Assembly (NCBI RefSeq): GCF_000264295.1
Contig: NZ_AJXT01000004.1
Location: 186,001 to 250,000 of the forward strand
Source: Rhodanobacter spathiphylli B39
GTDB taxonomy: Bacteria; Pseudomonadota; Gammaproteobacteria; Xanthomonadales; Rhodanobacteraceae
DNA: 64,000 bases
Direction of reading: 5' to 3'
Every line of letters starts with the position of its first letter. The first letter of the stretch is position 1. Below are positions 53,805 through 62,272 of this stretch, piece after piece. The notes below the pieces were generated by a model that saw only the letters and a list, made by a program, of their open reading frames with translations, did no database searches and had not been told where the DNA came from. Both the position numbers and the translations under genes were made by a program.

Positions 53805-55120
53805 GGGGTCGCTGCGGGAGTCAGATAGGGGAGGCCGGCCTTCATCACGAAGACCGGGTGTTGCAGCGCATCGATCTGCGTGCTCGGATCACCGCTGAAC
53901 GCCGCGAGATCGGCAGCCAGGCCGGGCGCGATGCGACCGAAACGCTGCGACTGGCGCAGGATCTTCGCCGCCACGTCGGTGGCCGCGTGCAATGCCTGCG
54001 CGGGGGTCATGCCGTCGGCCACCATCGCCGCCGGTTCGCGCCAGTTCTCGCCGTGGCGGAACACGCCCACGTCGCTGCCGTTGCCGATCGTGACGCCCAG
54101 CTTCAGGGCGCTGCGGAAGGCTTGTTCGGCTTCGCGCATGCGCTCGGTCGGCTCACTCTTGCCCGGCACGTAGTTCTGGAAATATTCGGCGGTGGACTCG
54201 ACCGCGGTGAGCGTGGGCTCGTAGGCGGTGCCATGTTGCTTCATCAGCTTGAAGGTGGCCTCGCTGGCGCCGTAGCCGTGTTCCACGCTGTCCACGCCGG
54301 CCTCCACCGCCATCCGTACGCCGGCATCGCTGGCGGCGTGCACGGCCACCGGGCGGCCGATCTGGTGCGCGGTATCGATCAGCGCCCTCAACTCGGCCGG
54401 GGTGAAGGTGGGTGCGGTGGCACCATCGGGGCCGACGCGGTAGTCGCCGTAGATCTTGATCCAGTCGGCGCCGCGCGCGGCCTGTTCGCGCACCGCCGCC
54501 ATCGCCTGGTCGACGCCGCTGATTTCCTGCGCGCCGCCGACCAGGGTGAGGTCGGGACGGAAACCCCGCGGGCCCGGGCCGTAGCTGGCGGTGGCGACGA
54601 TCGCGCGGGTGGCCACGAACAATCGCGGGCCGGGGATCAGGCCTTCCTCGATCGCGCGCTTCACCGAGACATCGGCAAAGCCGGCTCCTTCGGTGCCCAG
54701 GTCGCGCAGCGTGGTGAAGCCGGCGAGCAAGGTGTCGCGCGCGTGTTTTGCCGCCAGCAGCGTGCGGTAGTCCTGCGGCTCGGTCAGCACCTGGTCGTTC
54801 CACAGCGTCTCGTTGTACGGATGCAGGAACAGGTGCGAGTGCAGGTCGATCAGGCCCGGTGTGAGCGTGGCGCCGGGCAGCTCGACGCGGCGTGCATCGG
54901 CGGGCGCGTGGAGGGAGGCGGCCGGACCGACTGCGGCGATCGTGCCGTCGTGCACCAGCACGGCCCAGCCTGCGTGCACGACATCGCCGTCGGCGGTCCA
55001 GACACGTTCGGGCAGCAGCAACCAGTCGCCCTTAGGCGTGGCGGCACCGGCGGACAGGCTGCAGGACAGGATCAGCACTGCCGCCGCCGTCCGCCACCAG
55101 GTCATCAGGCTTGTGCGCAT
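53801..55120 (-). CDS. exported amidohydrolase (imidazolonepropionase-like)
   Basis: A 439-residue metal-dependent hydrolase with a Sec signal peptide (MRTSLMTWWRTAAAVLILSC to AGAAT, residues 1-28). Metal ligands are in DLHSHLFLH, then AVHAASDAG, SVEHGYG and NGSDVG. The lysine in DWIKIYGDYR is the likely carboxylated or bridging residue. Family members include periplasmic Xaa-Pro dipeptidases and other amidohydrolases; the substrate is not evident. The open frame upstream of 55120 belongs to the shadow of mvaB. Confidence 0.85.
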   Translation of the reverse strand: MRTSLMTWWRTAAAVLILSCSLSAGAATPKGDWLLLPERVWTADGDVVHAGWAVLVHDGTIAAVGPAASLHAPADARRVELPGATLTPGLIDLHSHLFLHPYNETLWNDQVLTEPQDYRTLLAAKHARDTLLAGFTTLRDLGTEGAGFADVSVKRAIEEGLIPGPRLFVATRAIVATASYGPGPRGFRPDLTLVGGAQEISGVDQAMAAVREQAARGADWIKIYGDYRVGPDGATAPTFTPAELRALIDTAHQIGRPVAVHAASDAGVRMAVEAGVDSVEHGYGASEATFKLMKQHGTAYEPTLTAVESTAEYFQNYVPGKSEPTERMREAEQAFRSALKLGVTIGNGSDVGVFRHGENWREPAAMVADGMTPAQALHAATDVAAKILRQSQRFGRIAPGLAADLAAFSGDPSTQIDALQHPVFVMKAGLPYLTPAATP

Positions 55121-55181
55121 CGCTTCATCTCGTCGACCGAAAGCCGATGATAGTGATCGCGATCGGGATTTCGCGAGTGGC

Positions 55182-56084
55182 TCAGGCCACGGCCGTCCGC
55201 GCGCGGGTGACCCGGCTGGCGGTGTCCTTGTGCAGTTGCGCGGCGAGCCAGGCGCCGGTGGCGACCAGCAGGTCGAGGTCGATGCCGGTCTCGATGCCCA
55301 TGCCGTGCAGCATGTAGACCACGTCCTCGCTGGCCACGTTGCCGGTGGCGCCCTTCGCGTACGGACAGCCGCCGGTGCCGGAAACGGCGCTGTCGACCAC
55401 TCGCACGCCTTCTTCCAGGCAGGCCAGGATGTTCGCCAGCGCCTGGCCGTAGGTGTCGTGGAAATGCACGGCCAGCGCCGCCATCGGCACCTCCTGCGCC
55501 ACCGCGTGCAGCATCGCGCGTGCCTTGGCCGGCGTGCCCACGCCGATGGTGTCGCCCAGCGAGATTTCATGGCAGCCCAGCTCGTGCAGGCGCCGCGCCA
55601 CGCGCACCACGTCGCTGAGCGGCACCTCGCCCTGGTACGGACAGCCGAGCACGGTGGAGACGTAGCCGCGTACCTGCACGCCGTCGGCCCGGGCCTGTTC
55701 CATCACCGGGATGAAGCGTTCGATGGATTCGTCGATCGAGGCGTTGATGTTCTTGCGGTTGAACGCTTCCGATGCGGCGGTGAACACGGCGATCTCGGTG
55801 GCGCCGACTTCGCGCGCCCGCGCGTAGCCCTGCAGGTTCGGCACCAGCACCGGGTAGCTCACGCCTGGCAGCTTGCGGATGCGGGTGAACACCTCGGCGG
55901 CGTCGGCCAGTTGCGGCACCCATTTCGGGCTGACGAAACTGGTCGCCTCGATGGACTTGAGGCCAGTGGCGGAGAGCCGGTCGATCAGCGCGACCTTCAC
56001 CTCGGCCGGCAGCAGGGTCTTCTCGTTCTGCAGGCCGTCGCGGGCGCCGACTTCGACGATGCGGACGTGGTTGGAGGTGTTCAT
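55182..56084 (-). CDS. mvaB: hydroxymethylglutaryl-CoA lyase
   Basis: A 300-residue TIM-barrel lyase splitting HMG-CoA into acetoacetate and acetyl-CoA, the last step of leucine degradation. Visible motifs are EVGARDGLQNEK, the metal-binding HFHDTYGQA and the catalytic-cysteine loop SGTGGCPYAKGATGN. GGAG 7 bases before ATG 56084 fixes the start. Downstream of mccA and liuC on the same strand. Confidence 0.95.
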   Translation of the reverse strand: MNTSNHVRIVEVGARDGLQNEKTLLPAEVKVALIDRLSATGLKSIEATSFVSPKWVPQLADAAEVFTRIRKLPGVSYPVLVPNLQGYARAREVGATEIAVFTAASEAFNRKNINASIDESIERFIPVMEQARADGVQVRGYVSTVLGCPYQGEVPLSDVVRVARRLHELGCHEISLGDTIGVGTPAKARAMLHAVAQEVPMAALAVHFHDTYGQALANILACLEEGVRVVDSAVSGTGGCPYAKGATGNVASEDVVYMLHGMGIETGIDLDLLVATGAWLAAQLHKDTASRVTRARTAVA

Positions 56085-56137
56085 GAAAAAGCTCCGGAGG
56101 ACATCATTTCCCTTCTCCCCTCGGCGACTATAAGGAG

Positions 56138-56252
56138 TCCCCTTGTGGGTGAGAAGGTGCCCCCGAAGGGGCGGATGAGGGTGCGAGGCCGGTGCGGGCA
56201 TTTCGCTCCGGCCGAACCCTCACCCCAACCCCTCTCCCGAGGGGAGAGGGGC
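56138..56252. repeat. GC-rich intergenic repeat between mccA and mvaB
   Basis: The 176-base gap carries GGTGCCCCCGAAGGGGCGGA, GATGAGGGTGCGAG, and CCCTCACCCCAACCCCTCTC, then CCGAGGGGAGAGGGG. The end is a strong stem (CCCCTCTC, CGAG, GAGAGGGG) about 10-30 bases past the mccA stop on the minus strand. It resembles the CCCCACCCCA repeats at 36.9, 44.9 and 61.7 kb in general design but not base for base. Confidence 0.7.
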
Positions 56253-56260
56253 TTTAAAGC

Positions 56261-58249
56261 TCAGTCGGCAAAGCGGACCAGCACGGCGTCGGCTTCGACA
56301 AACTCGCCCTGCGTGGCGTTGATGCTTTCGATGGTGCCGGCGCGCGGTGCCTTCAAGGCCAGTTCCATCTTCATCGCTTCCATCACCAGCAGTTCCTGGC
56401 CCTGCTCGACCGTGTCGCCGGCGTTGGCTTTCACCAGCACGATGCGGCCCGGCATCGGGGCGATGATCTGGTTGCCGCCGGCGGCGTCGGTCGCTTCCCA
56501 GGCGAAGGCGGCGGCCCGGCTGAAGCGGTAGCGCTGGCCGTGGGCGTCATGCAGCAGCACGTGGGCGGCATCGACACGCAGAGGCACACGCTGTGACTCG
56601 CCGGCGAAGCGGGCGCTGAGACCATCGTCGAGCAGACGCGCGCCACGCACTTCGCAGGCGGCTGCGCCGCGGCGCAGCTGGTAGTTGCCGGCGTGGCCGT
56701 GGGCGTCGATGTCGTAGCGCTGTTCGCGCCAGGTCAGCGCCACGATGCGCTTGCCGGCGTGGCCGATGCGCCAGGCGTCGGCACGGGCCCAGGGCGAATG
56801 CGGGTCGGTCGCGTTGCCCCTGATGCTGGCTTCGTCGTGGAGCAGGACAGCGGTGGCGGCGGCGAACAGCACGGTGTCGCCCGGCACCACGTCGCCGACC
56901 AGGAACTCTTCAAGGTGGCGATCGAGATATCCGGTATCGATGTTGCCTTCGACCACGACGGGATGGCGCACCAGCCGCTCGAGGAAGCCGATGTTGGATT
57001 TCGGGCCGATGATCTCGCTGGCGGCCAGCGCTTCGCGCATGCGCTGCAGGGCCTTCGGGCGGTCCTCATCCCACACGATCAGCTTGGCGATCATCGGGTC
57101 GTAGAAGATCGTCACCGTGTCGCCCTCGATCACGCCGCCGTCGAGGCGCACGTGCTGCGAAGGACTCGGCAGGCGCAGCGTCTGCAACTTGCCGGAGCCG
57201 GGCAGGAAATTCTGGTCAGGGTCTTCGGCGTACAGGCGTACTTCGATCGCGTGGCCCCGCGAAACCACGTCTTGCTGGGCCAGCGGCAGCGGTTCGCCAT
57301 CGGCGATGCGCAACTGCCACTCGACCAGGTCCACGCTGTGGGTCAGCTCGGTGACCGGGTGCTCGACCTGCAGCCGCGTGTTCATTTCCATGAAGTGGAA
57401 ATCGCCCGCGGGGCCGACGATGAATTCCACCGTGCCGGCGCCCACGTAGTTAACCGCGCGGGCGGCGGCCACCGCGGCGGCGCCCATGTCGGCGCGCTTT
57501 TCCGGGGTGAGGAAGGGCGAGGGCGTTTCCTCCAGCACCTTCTGGTAGCGGCGTTGCGCGGAACATTCGCGCTCACCGAGGTGGATGATGTTGCCGTGGC
57601 GGTCGCCGAAGATCTGGAACTCGATGTGGCGCGGGTGTTCCACATAACGCTCCAGCAGCATCGAGGCGTCGCCGAAGGCGGCCTGCGCCACGCGTTGGGC
57701 GGTGGCCAGCGCCTCGGGGAATTCGGCGTCCGAGCGCACGATCTGCATGCCCTTGCCGCCGCCGCCTGCCGAGGGCTTGATGATCAGCGGATAGCCGACC
57801 TGGTGCGCCTGTTCGGCGAGGAAGACGTTGTCCTGCTGGTCGCCGCTGTAGCCGGGTACCAGCGGCACGTCGTGCCTCGCCATCAGCTGCTTGGCGGCGG
57901 CTTTCGACCCCATCGCCTCGATGCTTTCGGGGTCCGGACCGATGAACACGATGCCGGCGTCCCTGCAGGCGCGCGAGAAGGCGGTGTTCTCCGACAGGAA
58001 GCCGTAGCCGGGATGGATCGCCTGGGCGCCGCTGTTCTTCGCCGCATCGAGAATGGCGTCGATGCGCAGGTAGGAATCGGCCGGCAGCGGACCGCCGATC
58101 GGCCACGCCTCGTCGGCCAGCCGCACATGCTGCGCGTCCTGGTCCGCCTCCGAATACACCGCGATGGTGTGGATGCCGAGGCGGCGGCAGGTGCGGATCA
58201 CGCGGCAGGCGATCTCACCGCGGTTGGCTATCAGTACACGTTCGAACAT
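56261..58249 (-). CDS. mccA: 3-methylcrotonyl-CoA carboxylase, biotin-containing alpha subunit
   Basis: A 662-residue protein with biotin carboxylase (1-450; GEIACRVIRTCRRLGI, KPSAGGGGKGMQIV, EMNTRLQVEHPVTE), a linker domain and a C-terminal biotinyl domain (EAMKME, biotin on Lys627). This length is that of leucine-pathway MccA/LiuD rather than AccC (~450), and the neighbours liuC and mvaB confirm the role. The partner carboxyltransferase (mccB) is not adjacent or anywhere in this window. Confidence 0.93.
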   Translation of the reverse strand: MFERVLIANRGEIACRVIRTCRRLGIHTIAVYSEADQDAQHVRLADEAWPIGGPLPADSYLRIDAILDAAKNSGAQAIHPGYGFLSENTAFSRACRDAGIVFIGPDPESIEAMGSKAAAKQLMARHDVPLVPGYSGDQQDNVFLAEQAHQVGYPLIIKPSAGGGGKGMQIVRSDAEFPEALATAQRVAQAAFGDASMLLERYVEHPRHIEFQIFGDRHGNIIHLGERECSAQRRYQKVLEETPSPFLTPEKRADMGAAAVAAARAVNYVGAGTVEFIVGPAGDFHFMEMNTRLQVEHPVTELTHSVDLVEWQLRIADGEPLPLAQQDVVSRGHAIEVRLYAEDPDQNFLPGSGKLQTLRLPSPSQHVRLDGGVIEGDTVTIFYDPMIAKLIVWDEDRPKALQRMREALAASEIIGPKSNIGFLERLVRHPVVVEGNIDTGYLDRHLEEFLVGDVVPGDTVLFAAATAVLLHDEASIRGNATDPHSPWARADAWRIGHAGKRIVALTWREQRYDIDAHGHAGNYQLRRGAAACEVRGARLLDDGLSARFAGESQRVPLRVDAAHVLLHDAHGQRYRFSRAAAFAWEATDAAGGNQIIAPMPGRIVLVKANAGDTVEQGQELLVMEAMKMELALKAPRAGTIESINATQGEFVEADAVLVRFAD

Positions 58250-58311
58250 GCGAGTCCCTGGAAGCGTTCGTGTCGATGCAAAGCGTCTAAAACTAGCAGA
58301 TCGCGGCGCGC

Positions 58312-59106
58312 TTACGGTTGCGCCACCCATGCCGGCGCGCGCTTGTCGAGGAAGGCGCCCAGCCCGTGCTGGCCTTCGGGAGAGACGCGCAGGCGGGCGA
58401 TCAGTGCGGCGTTTTCGGTATCGATGCGTTCGGCTTCGGCCGGATCGGCGCCGCCGATGCGCAAGGCCAGCTGCTTGGCCTCGCGCTGGGCCAGCGGACC
58501 GGCCTTGGCCAGGAAATGCAGCTGGCGCTCGATCGCCTCGTCCAGTTCGCTGCCGGTCGACACCGCATGCAGCAGGCCGATCCGGTGCGCCTCGGCGGCG
58601 TCGAAGACCTCGCCGCTGACGAACAGCCGGCGTGCCTCGCGCAGGCCGATCGCGGCGATCACGTAGGGCGAGATCACTGCCGGCACCAGGCCCAGCTTCA
58701 CTTCGGACAGCGCGAACTTGGCGGTGTCCACGCCGATCGCGATGTCGCAGCAGGCGACCAGGCCCACGCCACCGCCATACGCGGCGCCGTTGACCCGCGC
58801 GATGGTCGGCTTGGACAGGAACTGCAGGTTGCGCATCAGCCGCGCCAGGCGCAGCGAATCCTCGCGGTTTTCCTGTTCGCTGGCGCCGGCCATGCCGCGC
58901 ATCCAGTTCAGGTCGGCGCCGGCGGAGAAACAGCTGCCGCTGCCGGTGAGCACCACCGCGCGCACGGCCGGATCGGCGTCGGCCCGGGCCAGCGCCTCGG
59001 TCAGCGCGGCGATCAGCGCGTCGTCGAACGCGTTGTGGATCTGCGGGCGGTTCAGCGTGAGCCAGGCGACCGCGCCGCGGCGTTCGCTGAGGATGGAATC
59101 GGTCAT
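58312..59106 (-). CDS. liuC: methylglutaconyl-CoA hydratase (enoyl-CoA hydratase family)
   Basis: A 264-residue crotonase-fold hydratase. The oxyanion-hole blocks GSCFSAGADLNWM and NGAAYGGGVGLVACCDIAI are present, and SAGADLNWMRGMA is typical of LiuC/AtuE-type enzymes. It hydrates 3-methylglutaconyl-CoA to HMG-CoA, between MccAB and MvaB. It lies 62 bases upstream of mccA. Divergent from feoA. Confidence 0.88.
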   Translation of the reverse strand: MTDSILSERRGAVAWLTLNRPQIHNAFDDALIAALTEALARADADPAVRAVVLTGSGSCFSAGADLNWMRGMAGASEQENREDSLRLARLMRNLQFLSKPTIARVNGAAYGGGVGLVACCDIAIGVDTAKFALSEVKLGLVPAVISPYVIAAIGLREARRLFVSGEVFDAAEAHRIGLLHAVSTGSELDEAIERQLHFLAKAGPLAQREAKQLALRIGGADPAEAERIDTENAALIARLRVSPEGQHGLGAFLDKRAPAWVAQP

Positions 59107-59191
59107 CAGGTCGTCCCCGCAAATAACGCGATGATAAACGTTGTCGCAGGGGTGGCCCGGGGTGCTGCAGCCGTATCGACAAAAGGACTAC

Positions 59192-59212
59192 AATGCGAAT
59201 TGTTCTTATTTG
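59192..59212 (+). promoter_or_regulatory. Fur-box-like operator before feoA
   Basis: AATGCGAATTGTTCTTATTT (59192-59211) resembles a Fur site with half-sites TGCGAAT and TTCTTATTT, and lies 13-33 bases before the feoA GTG in a short AT-rich island. It would repress feoAB in iron-replete cells. Recognition is by eye, with about 9 of 14 key positions matching. Confidence 0.5.
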
Positions 59213-59224
59213 AGATTTTCGCCC

Positions 59225-59470
59225 GTGCGTCTGTCCGAATTGCCCAAGGGTGCCCCCGCCGTGGTCGACCGCGTGCACGATGCGCATGCGGCCGATCCGA
59301 TCGCGCAGCGCTTGCGCGACCTGGGCTTTGTCGATGGCGAGCCGGTGCGCGTGGTGGCGGTGGGGCCGATGGGTGGCGATCCGGTGCTGATCCAGATCGG
59401 CTTCACCCGCTTCGCGCTGCGCAAGGCCGAGGCCAGCCGGGTCAGCGTGCGCAGCGAGGCGGCGGCATGA
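59225..59470 (+). CDS. feoA: ferrous iron transport protein A
   Basis: An 81-residue SH3-like FeoA (MRLSELPKGAPAVVDRV, LRDLGFVDGEPVRVVA, ALRKAEASRVSV). The start is GTG at 59225; no ATG is available before the conserved core. It overlaps feoB by 4 bases. FeoA modulates FeoB activity at the inner membrane. Confidence 0.92.
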   Translation: MRLSELPKGAPAVVDRVHDAHAADPIAQRLRDLGFVDGEPVRVVAVGPMGGDPVLIQIGFTRFALRKAEASRVSVRSEAAA

Positions 59471-61305
59471 GCGCGTCGACCCTGCGCATTGCCCTGGTCG
59501 GCAATCCCAACTGCGGCAAGACGGCCCTGTTCAACCTGCTCACCGGCGGCCGGCAGAAGGTGGCGAACTATGCCGGCGTCACCGTGGAGCGCAAGGAAGG
59601 CCGCTTTACCGCGCCGTCCGGCCGGGTGCTGCAGATCCTGGATCTGCCGGGCACCTACAGCCTGGACGCGAACAGCCCGGACGAGATGATCACCCGCGAC
59701 GTCTGCGCGGGCAATTATCCGGGCGAGGCGGTGCCGGACCTGATCGTCTGCGTGGCCGACGCCACCAACCTGCGCCTGCACCTGCGCTTCGTGCTGGAGG
59801 TGAAGCGCCTCGGCCGCCCGGTGGTGCTGGCGCTGAACATGATGGACACCGCACGCCAGCGCGGCATCGTGATCGACGTGCCCGAATTGCAGCGTCGGCT
59901 CGGCCTGCCCGTGGTCGAAACGGTCGCGGTGAAGCGCGGCGGCGCGCAGGCGCTGATCGAGCGGGTCGATGGCGAGGTTCCCGCGGCCGCGCCGGTGCAG
60001 CCCGATGACGCGGCCAGCCGCGCCGACCTGCACGCGCAGGTGCGCGAGCTGCTGGCGGCCACGCTGACGATGCCGCGCGCCACTGCCGCGATCGACGACA
60101 CGCTGGACCGCTGGGCGCTGCATCCGGTGTTCGGCCTGGCGATTCTTGCGGTGGTGATGTTCCTGGTGTTCCAGGCGGTGTACTCGATCGGCAAGCCGAT
60201 GACCGACGCGATCGCCGACGGCTTCGACTGGATGGGCGGACACGCCGCCACGCTGATGCCGGCGGGGCCGCTGCAGAGTCTGGTCACCGATGGCCTGTTC
60301 GGCGGCCTGGGCACGGTGCTGGGTTTCCTGCCGGAAATCCTGGTGCTGTTCCTGTTCATCATCGTGCTGGAGGAGTCGGGCTACCTGCCGCGCGCCGCGT
60401 TCCTGCTGGATCGGCTGATGCTGTCGGTGGGGCTGACCGGACGCTCGTTCATCCCGCTGCTGTCCAGCTTCGCCTGCGCGATCCCCGGCATCATGGGTAC
60501 GCGCAGCATCACCGATCCGCGCGACCGGCTCACCACCATCCTGATCGCGCCGCTGATGACCTGTTCGGCGCGGCTGCCGGTGTATGCGCTGCTGATCGGC
60601 GCGTTCATCCCGATCCGCTACGTGTTCGGCGTGTTCAACCTGCAAGGCGTGGTGCTGTTCACCTTGTATCTGGCGGGCATTCTCGGCGCGATGCTGGTGG
60701 GCTGGGTGATGAAGCACATCCGCCGCGACAAGAGCGAGCACGCGCTGATGATGGAGCTGCCCTCGTACCGCGTGCCGAAGCTGCGCGACGTGGCGATCGG
60801 CCTGTACGAGCGCGGCATGATCTTCCTGAAGCGGCTGACCGGCGTGATCCTGGGCCTGACCGTGCTGATGTGGTTCCTGTCGACCTTCCCCGGTGCGCCG
60901 GAAGGCGCGACCCGGCCGGCTATCGAATACAGCTTCGCGGGTTACATCGGGCGCGGCCTGCAGTACATCTTTGCGCCGATCGGCTTCAACTGGCAGATCA
61001 GCCTGGCGCTGATCCCGGCGTTCGCTGCCCGCGAGACGGCGGTGGCCGCGCTGGCCACGGTCTACCTGGTCGGCGGCGAAGCGGCCGGCGGGCTGGGTCA
61101 TGCGCTGGCCGGGCAGATCTCGCTGGCCAGCGCGCTGTCGCTGCTGGTGTGGTTCGCGTATGCGCCGCAGTGCATGTCCACGCTGGCGATCATCAAGCGC
61201 GAAACCGATTCCTGGCGCAACGTGGCGATCTCGTTCGGCTACATGTTCGTGATGGCCTATACCGCGTCGTTCATCGTCTACCAGGTGGCGAGGGCGCTCG
61301 CATGA
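59467..61305 (+). CDS. feoB: ferrous iron transporter FeoB
   Basis: A 612-residue Fe2+ permease. The N-terminal G domain has G1 GNPNCGKT (12-19), G2/ switch NYAGVTVE, G3 DLPGTYSLD and G4 NMMD. About eight membrane helices follow from residue ~220, including the two cysteine-containing Gate motifs (SSFACAIPGIMGTR and the C-terminal APQCMSTLA). It is shorter than E. coli FeoB (773), typical of this order. No FeoC; a Cys-rich small protein follows instead. Confidence 0.96.
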   Translation: MSASTLRIALVGNPNCGKTALFNLLTGGRQKVANYAGVTVERKEGRFTAPSGRVLQILDLPGTYSLDANSPDEMITRDVCAGNYPGEAVPDLIVCVADATNLRLHLRFVLEVKRLGRPVVLALNMMDTARQRGIVIDVPELQRRLGLPVVETVAVKRGGAQALIERVDGEVPAAAPVQPDDAASRADLHAQVRELLAATLTMPRATAAIDDTLDRWALHPVFGLAILAVVMFLVFQAVYSIGKPMTDAIADGFDWMGGHAATLMPAGPLQSLVTDGLFGGLGTVLGFLPEILVLFLFIIVLEESGYLPRAAFLLDRLMLSVGLTGRSFIPLLSSFACAIPGIMGTRSITDPRDRLTTILIAPLMTCSARLPVYALLIGAFIPIRYVFGVFNLQGVVLFTLYLAGILGAMLVGWVMKHIRRDKSEHALMMELPSYRVPKLRDVAIGLYERGMIFLKRLTGVILGLTVLMWFLSTFPGAPEGATRPAIEYSFAGYIGRGLQYIFAPIGFNWQISLALIPAFAARETAVAALATVYLVGGEAAGGLGHALAGQISLASALSLLVWFAYAPQCMSTLAIIKRETDSWRNVAISFGYMFVMAYTASFIVYQVARALA

Positions 61306-61315
61306 GGACGCGTCC

Positions 61316-61618
61316 ATGAGTGCCGGTCTGCTGCTGCAGTACGTGGTGATCGGCCTGGCCGTGCTGGCCAGTGTGTGGATCGTGCTGCGCAAGCTGGCCC
61401 GGAAAACCACCAATCGCTGGATGGCTGCCGCGTCGATCCACCTCAGCCAGCCCGGTCGTGGCGCCCTGGTGCGGGCGTTCGGCCGCCGCCTGCAGCCGAA
61501 GGAAGCCACCGGCGACTGCAGCGATGGTTGCAGCACCTGCGGCGCCTGCGGGCCGAAGCCGCCGGCTGCGGCGCGTCCCGGCGAGCCGATGCCGCTGGAG
61601 TTTCGTCCGCGGCGCTGA
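61316..61618 (+). CDS. FeoB-associated Cys-rich membrane protein
   Basis: A 100-residue protein with one N-terminal membrane helix (about 5-24, LLLQYVVIGLAVLASVWIVL), a basic stretch and a cysteine cluster at 68, 72, 75 and 78 (CSDGCSTCGAC). It starts 10 bases after feoB. Small Cys-rich one-helix proteins next to feoB occur in several phyla and may bind iron or an Fe-S cluster; the role is not established. Confidence 0.75.
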   Translation: MSAGLLLQYVVIGLAVLASVWIVLRKLARKTTNRWMAAASIHLSQPGRGALVRAFGRRLQPKEATGDCSDGCSTCGACGPKPPAAARPGEPMPLEFRPRR

Positions 61619-61668
61619 TTTGGCGGGCATTGCCAGCCGGTTCTTGCTGGTGAATGTTTCCGTGTGGA

Positions 61669-61720
61669 GAAGATCAAGAGCGACCCCACCCCAACCCTCC
61701 CCTGCAAGCAGGGGAGGGGG
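61669..61720. repeat. CCCCACCCCA/GCAGGGGAGG repeat, copy 3
   Basis: AAGATCAAGAGCGACCCCAC, then CCCAACCCTCCCCTGC, AAGCAGGGGAGGG. The 30-base core is shared with the copy at 44.9 kb and, inverted, with 36.9 kb. It lies between the FeoB-associated gene and the rpsT terminator. Confidence 0.85.
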
Positions 61721-61737
61721 GGCAAAATCGGAGCATG

Positions 61738-61761
61738 AAAAAAGCCGGCTTGCGCCGGCTT
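61738..61761 (-). terminator. rpsT terminator
   Basis: On the minus strand AAGCCGGC, loop GCAA, GCCGGCTT followed by TTTT (61738-61741). It begins 28 bases past the rpsT stop. Confidence 0.88.
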
Positions 61762-61788
61762 CTCGTACAACTCGAATCGCGCCCCGGC

Positions 61789-62052
61789 TTACGCCAGTTC
61801 GCGGATCTTCGCGTTGAGGCGGCTCTTGTGGCGGGCGGCCTTGTTCTTGTGGATCAGGCCGCGGGCGGCGTAGCGATCCATCACCGGCTGGGCGGCGGTG
61901 AAGGCGGCAACGGCGGCTGCCTTGTCCTTGGCCTCGATGGCCTTGACGACCTTCTTCAGGGCGGTGCGGACCATGGAACGTGCGCTGATGTTGCGCAGGC
62001 GGCGCTGTTCGGACTGGCGCGCGCGCTTCTTCGCGGACTTGATGTTGGCCAA
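61789..62052 (-). CDS. rpsT: 30S ribosomal protein S20
   Basis: An 87-residue bS20 ([19 protein letters not shown]). The start is TTG at 62052, with GGAG 7 bases upstream; the ATG further upstream gives a spurious extension. E. coli rpsT also starts with UUG, and that weak codon is part of S20 autoregulation, so conservation here is meaningful. Divergent from murJ, a common arrangement. Confidence 0.96.
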   Translation of the reverse strand: MANIKSAKKRARQSEQRRLRNISARSMVRTALKKVVKAIEAKDKAAAVAAFTAAQPVMDRYAARGLIHKNKAARHKSRLNAKIRELA

Positions 62053-62272
62053 GGTAGAACTCCGGAATGCAGGGTTGAGGTTGGAAAAAGACGCCAATTA
62101 TGCGGGCGATTCGCCGATGCGTCAATCATTTACGCCGCCGGAATGGGCCGGCGGGGGCGTGTCGCCATCGAGGTGTCGCCATTCTGCCATATCCGGGCTG
62201 TCATCCGGCCCGCACGGGCTGTCAGACTGTGCGCCCTGCGCGATCGGCGCCCCAGGCAGAAACCAGGCACTC

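Noticed and set aside
58250-59287. Fusion of mccA with a long upstream frame
   Set aside because: The extra sequence is the frame-shifted reading of liuC on the same strand; MccA begins at MFERVLIANRGEIA.
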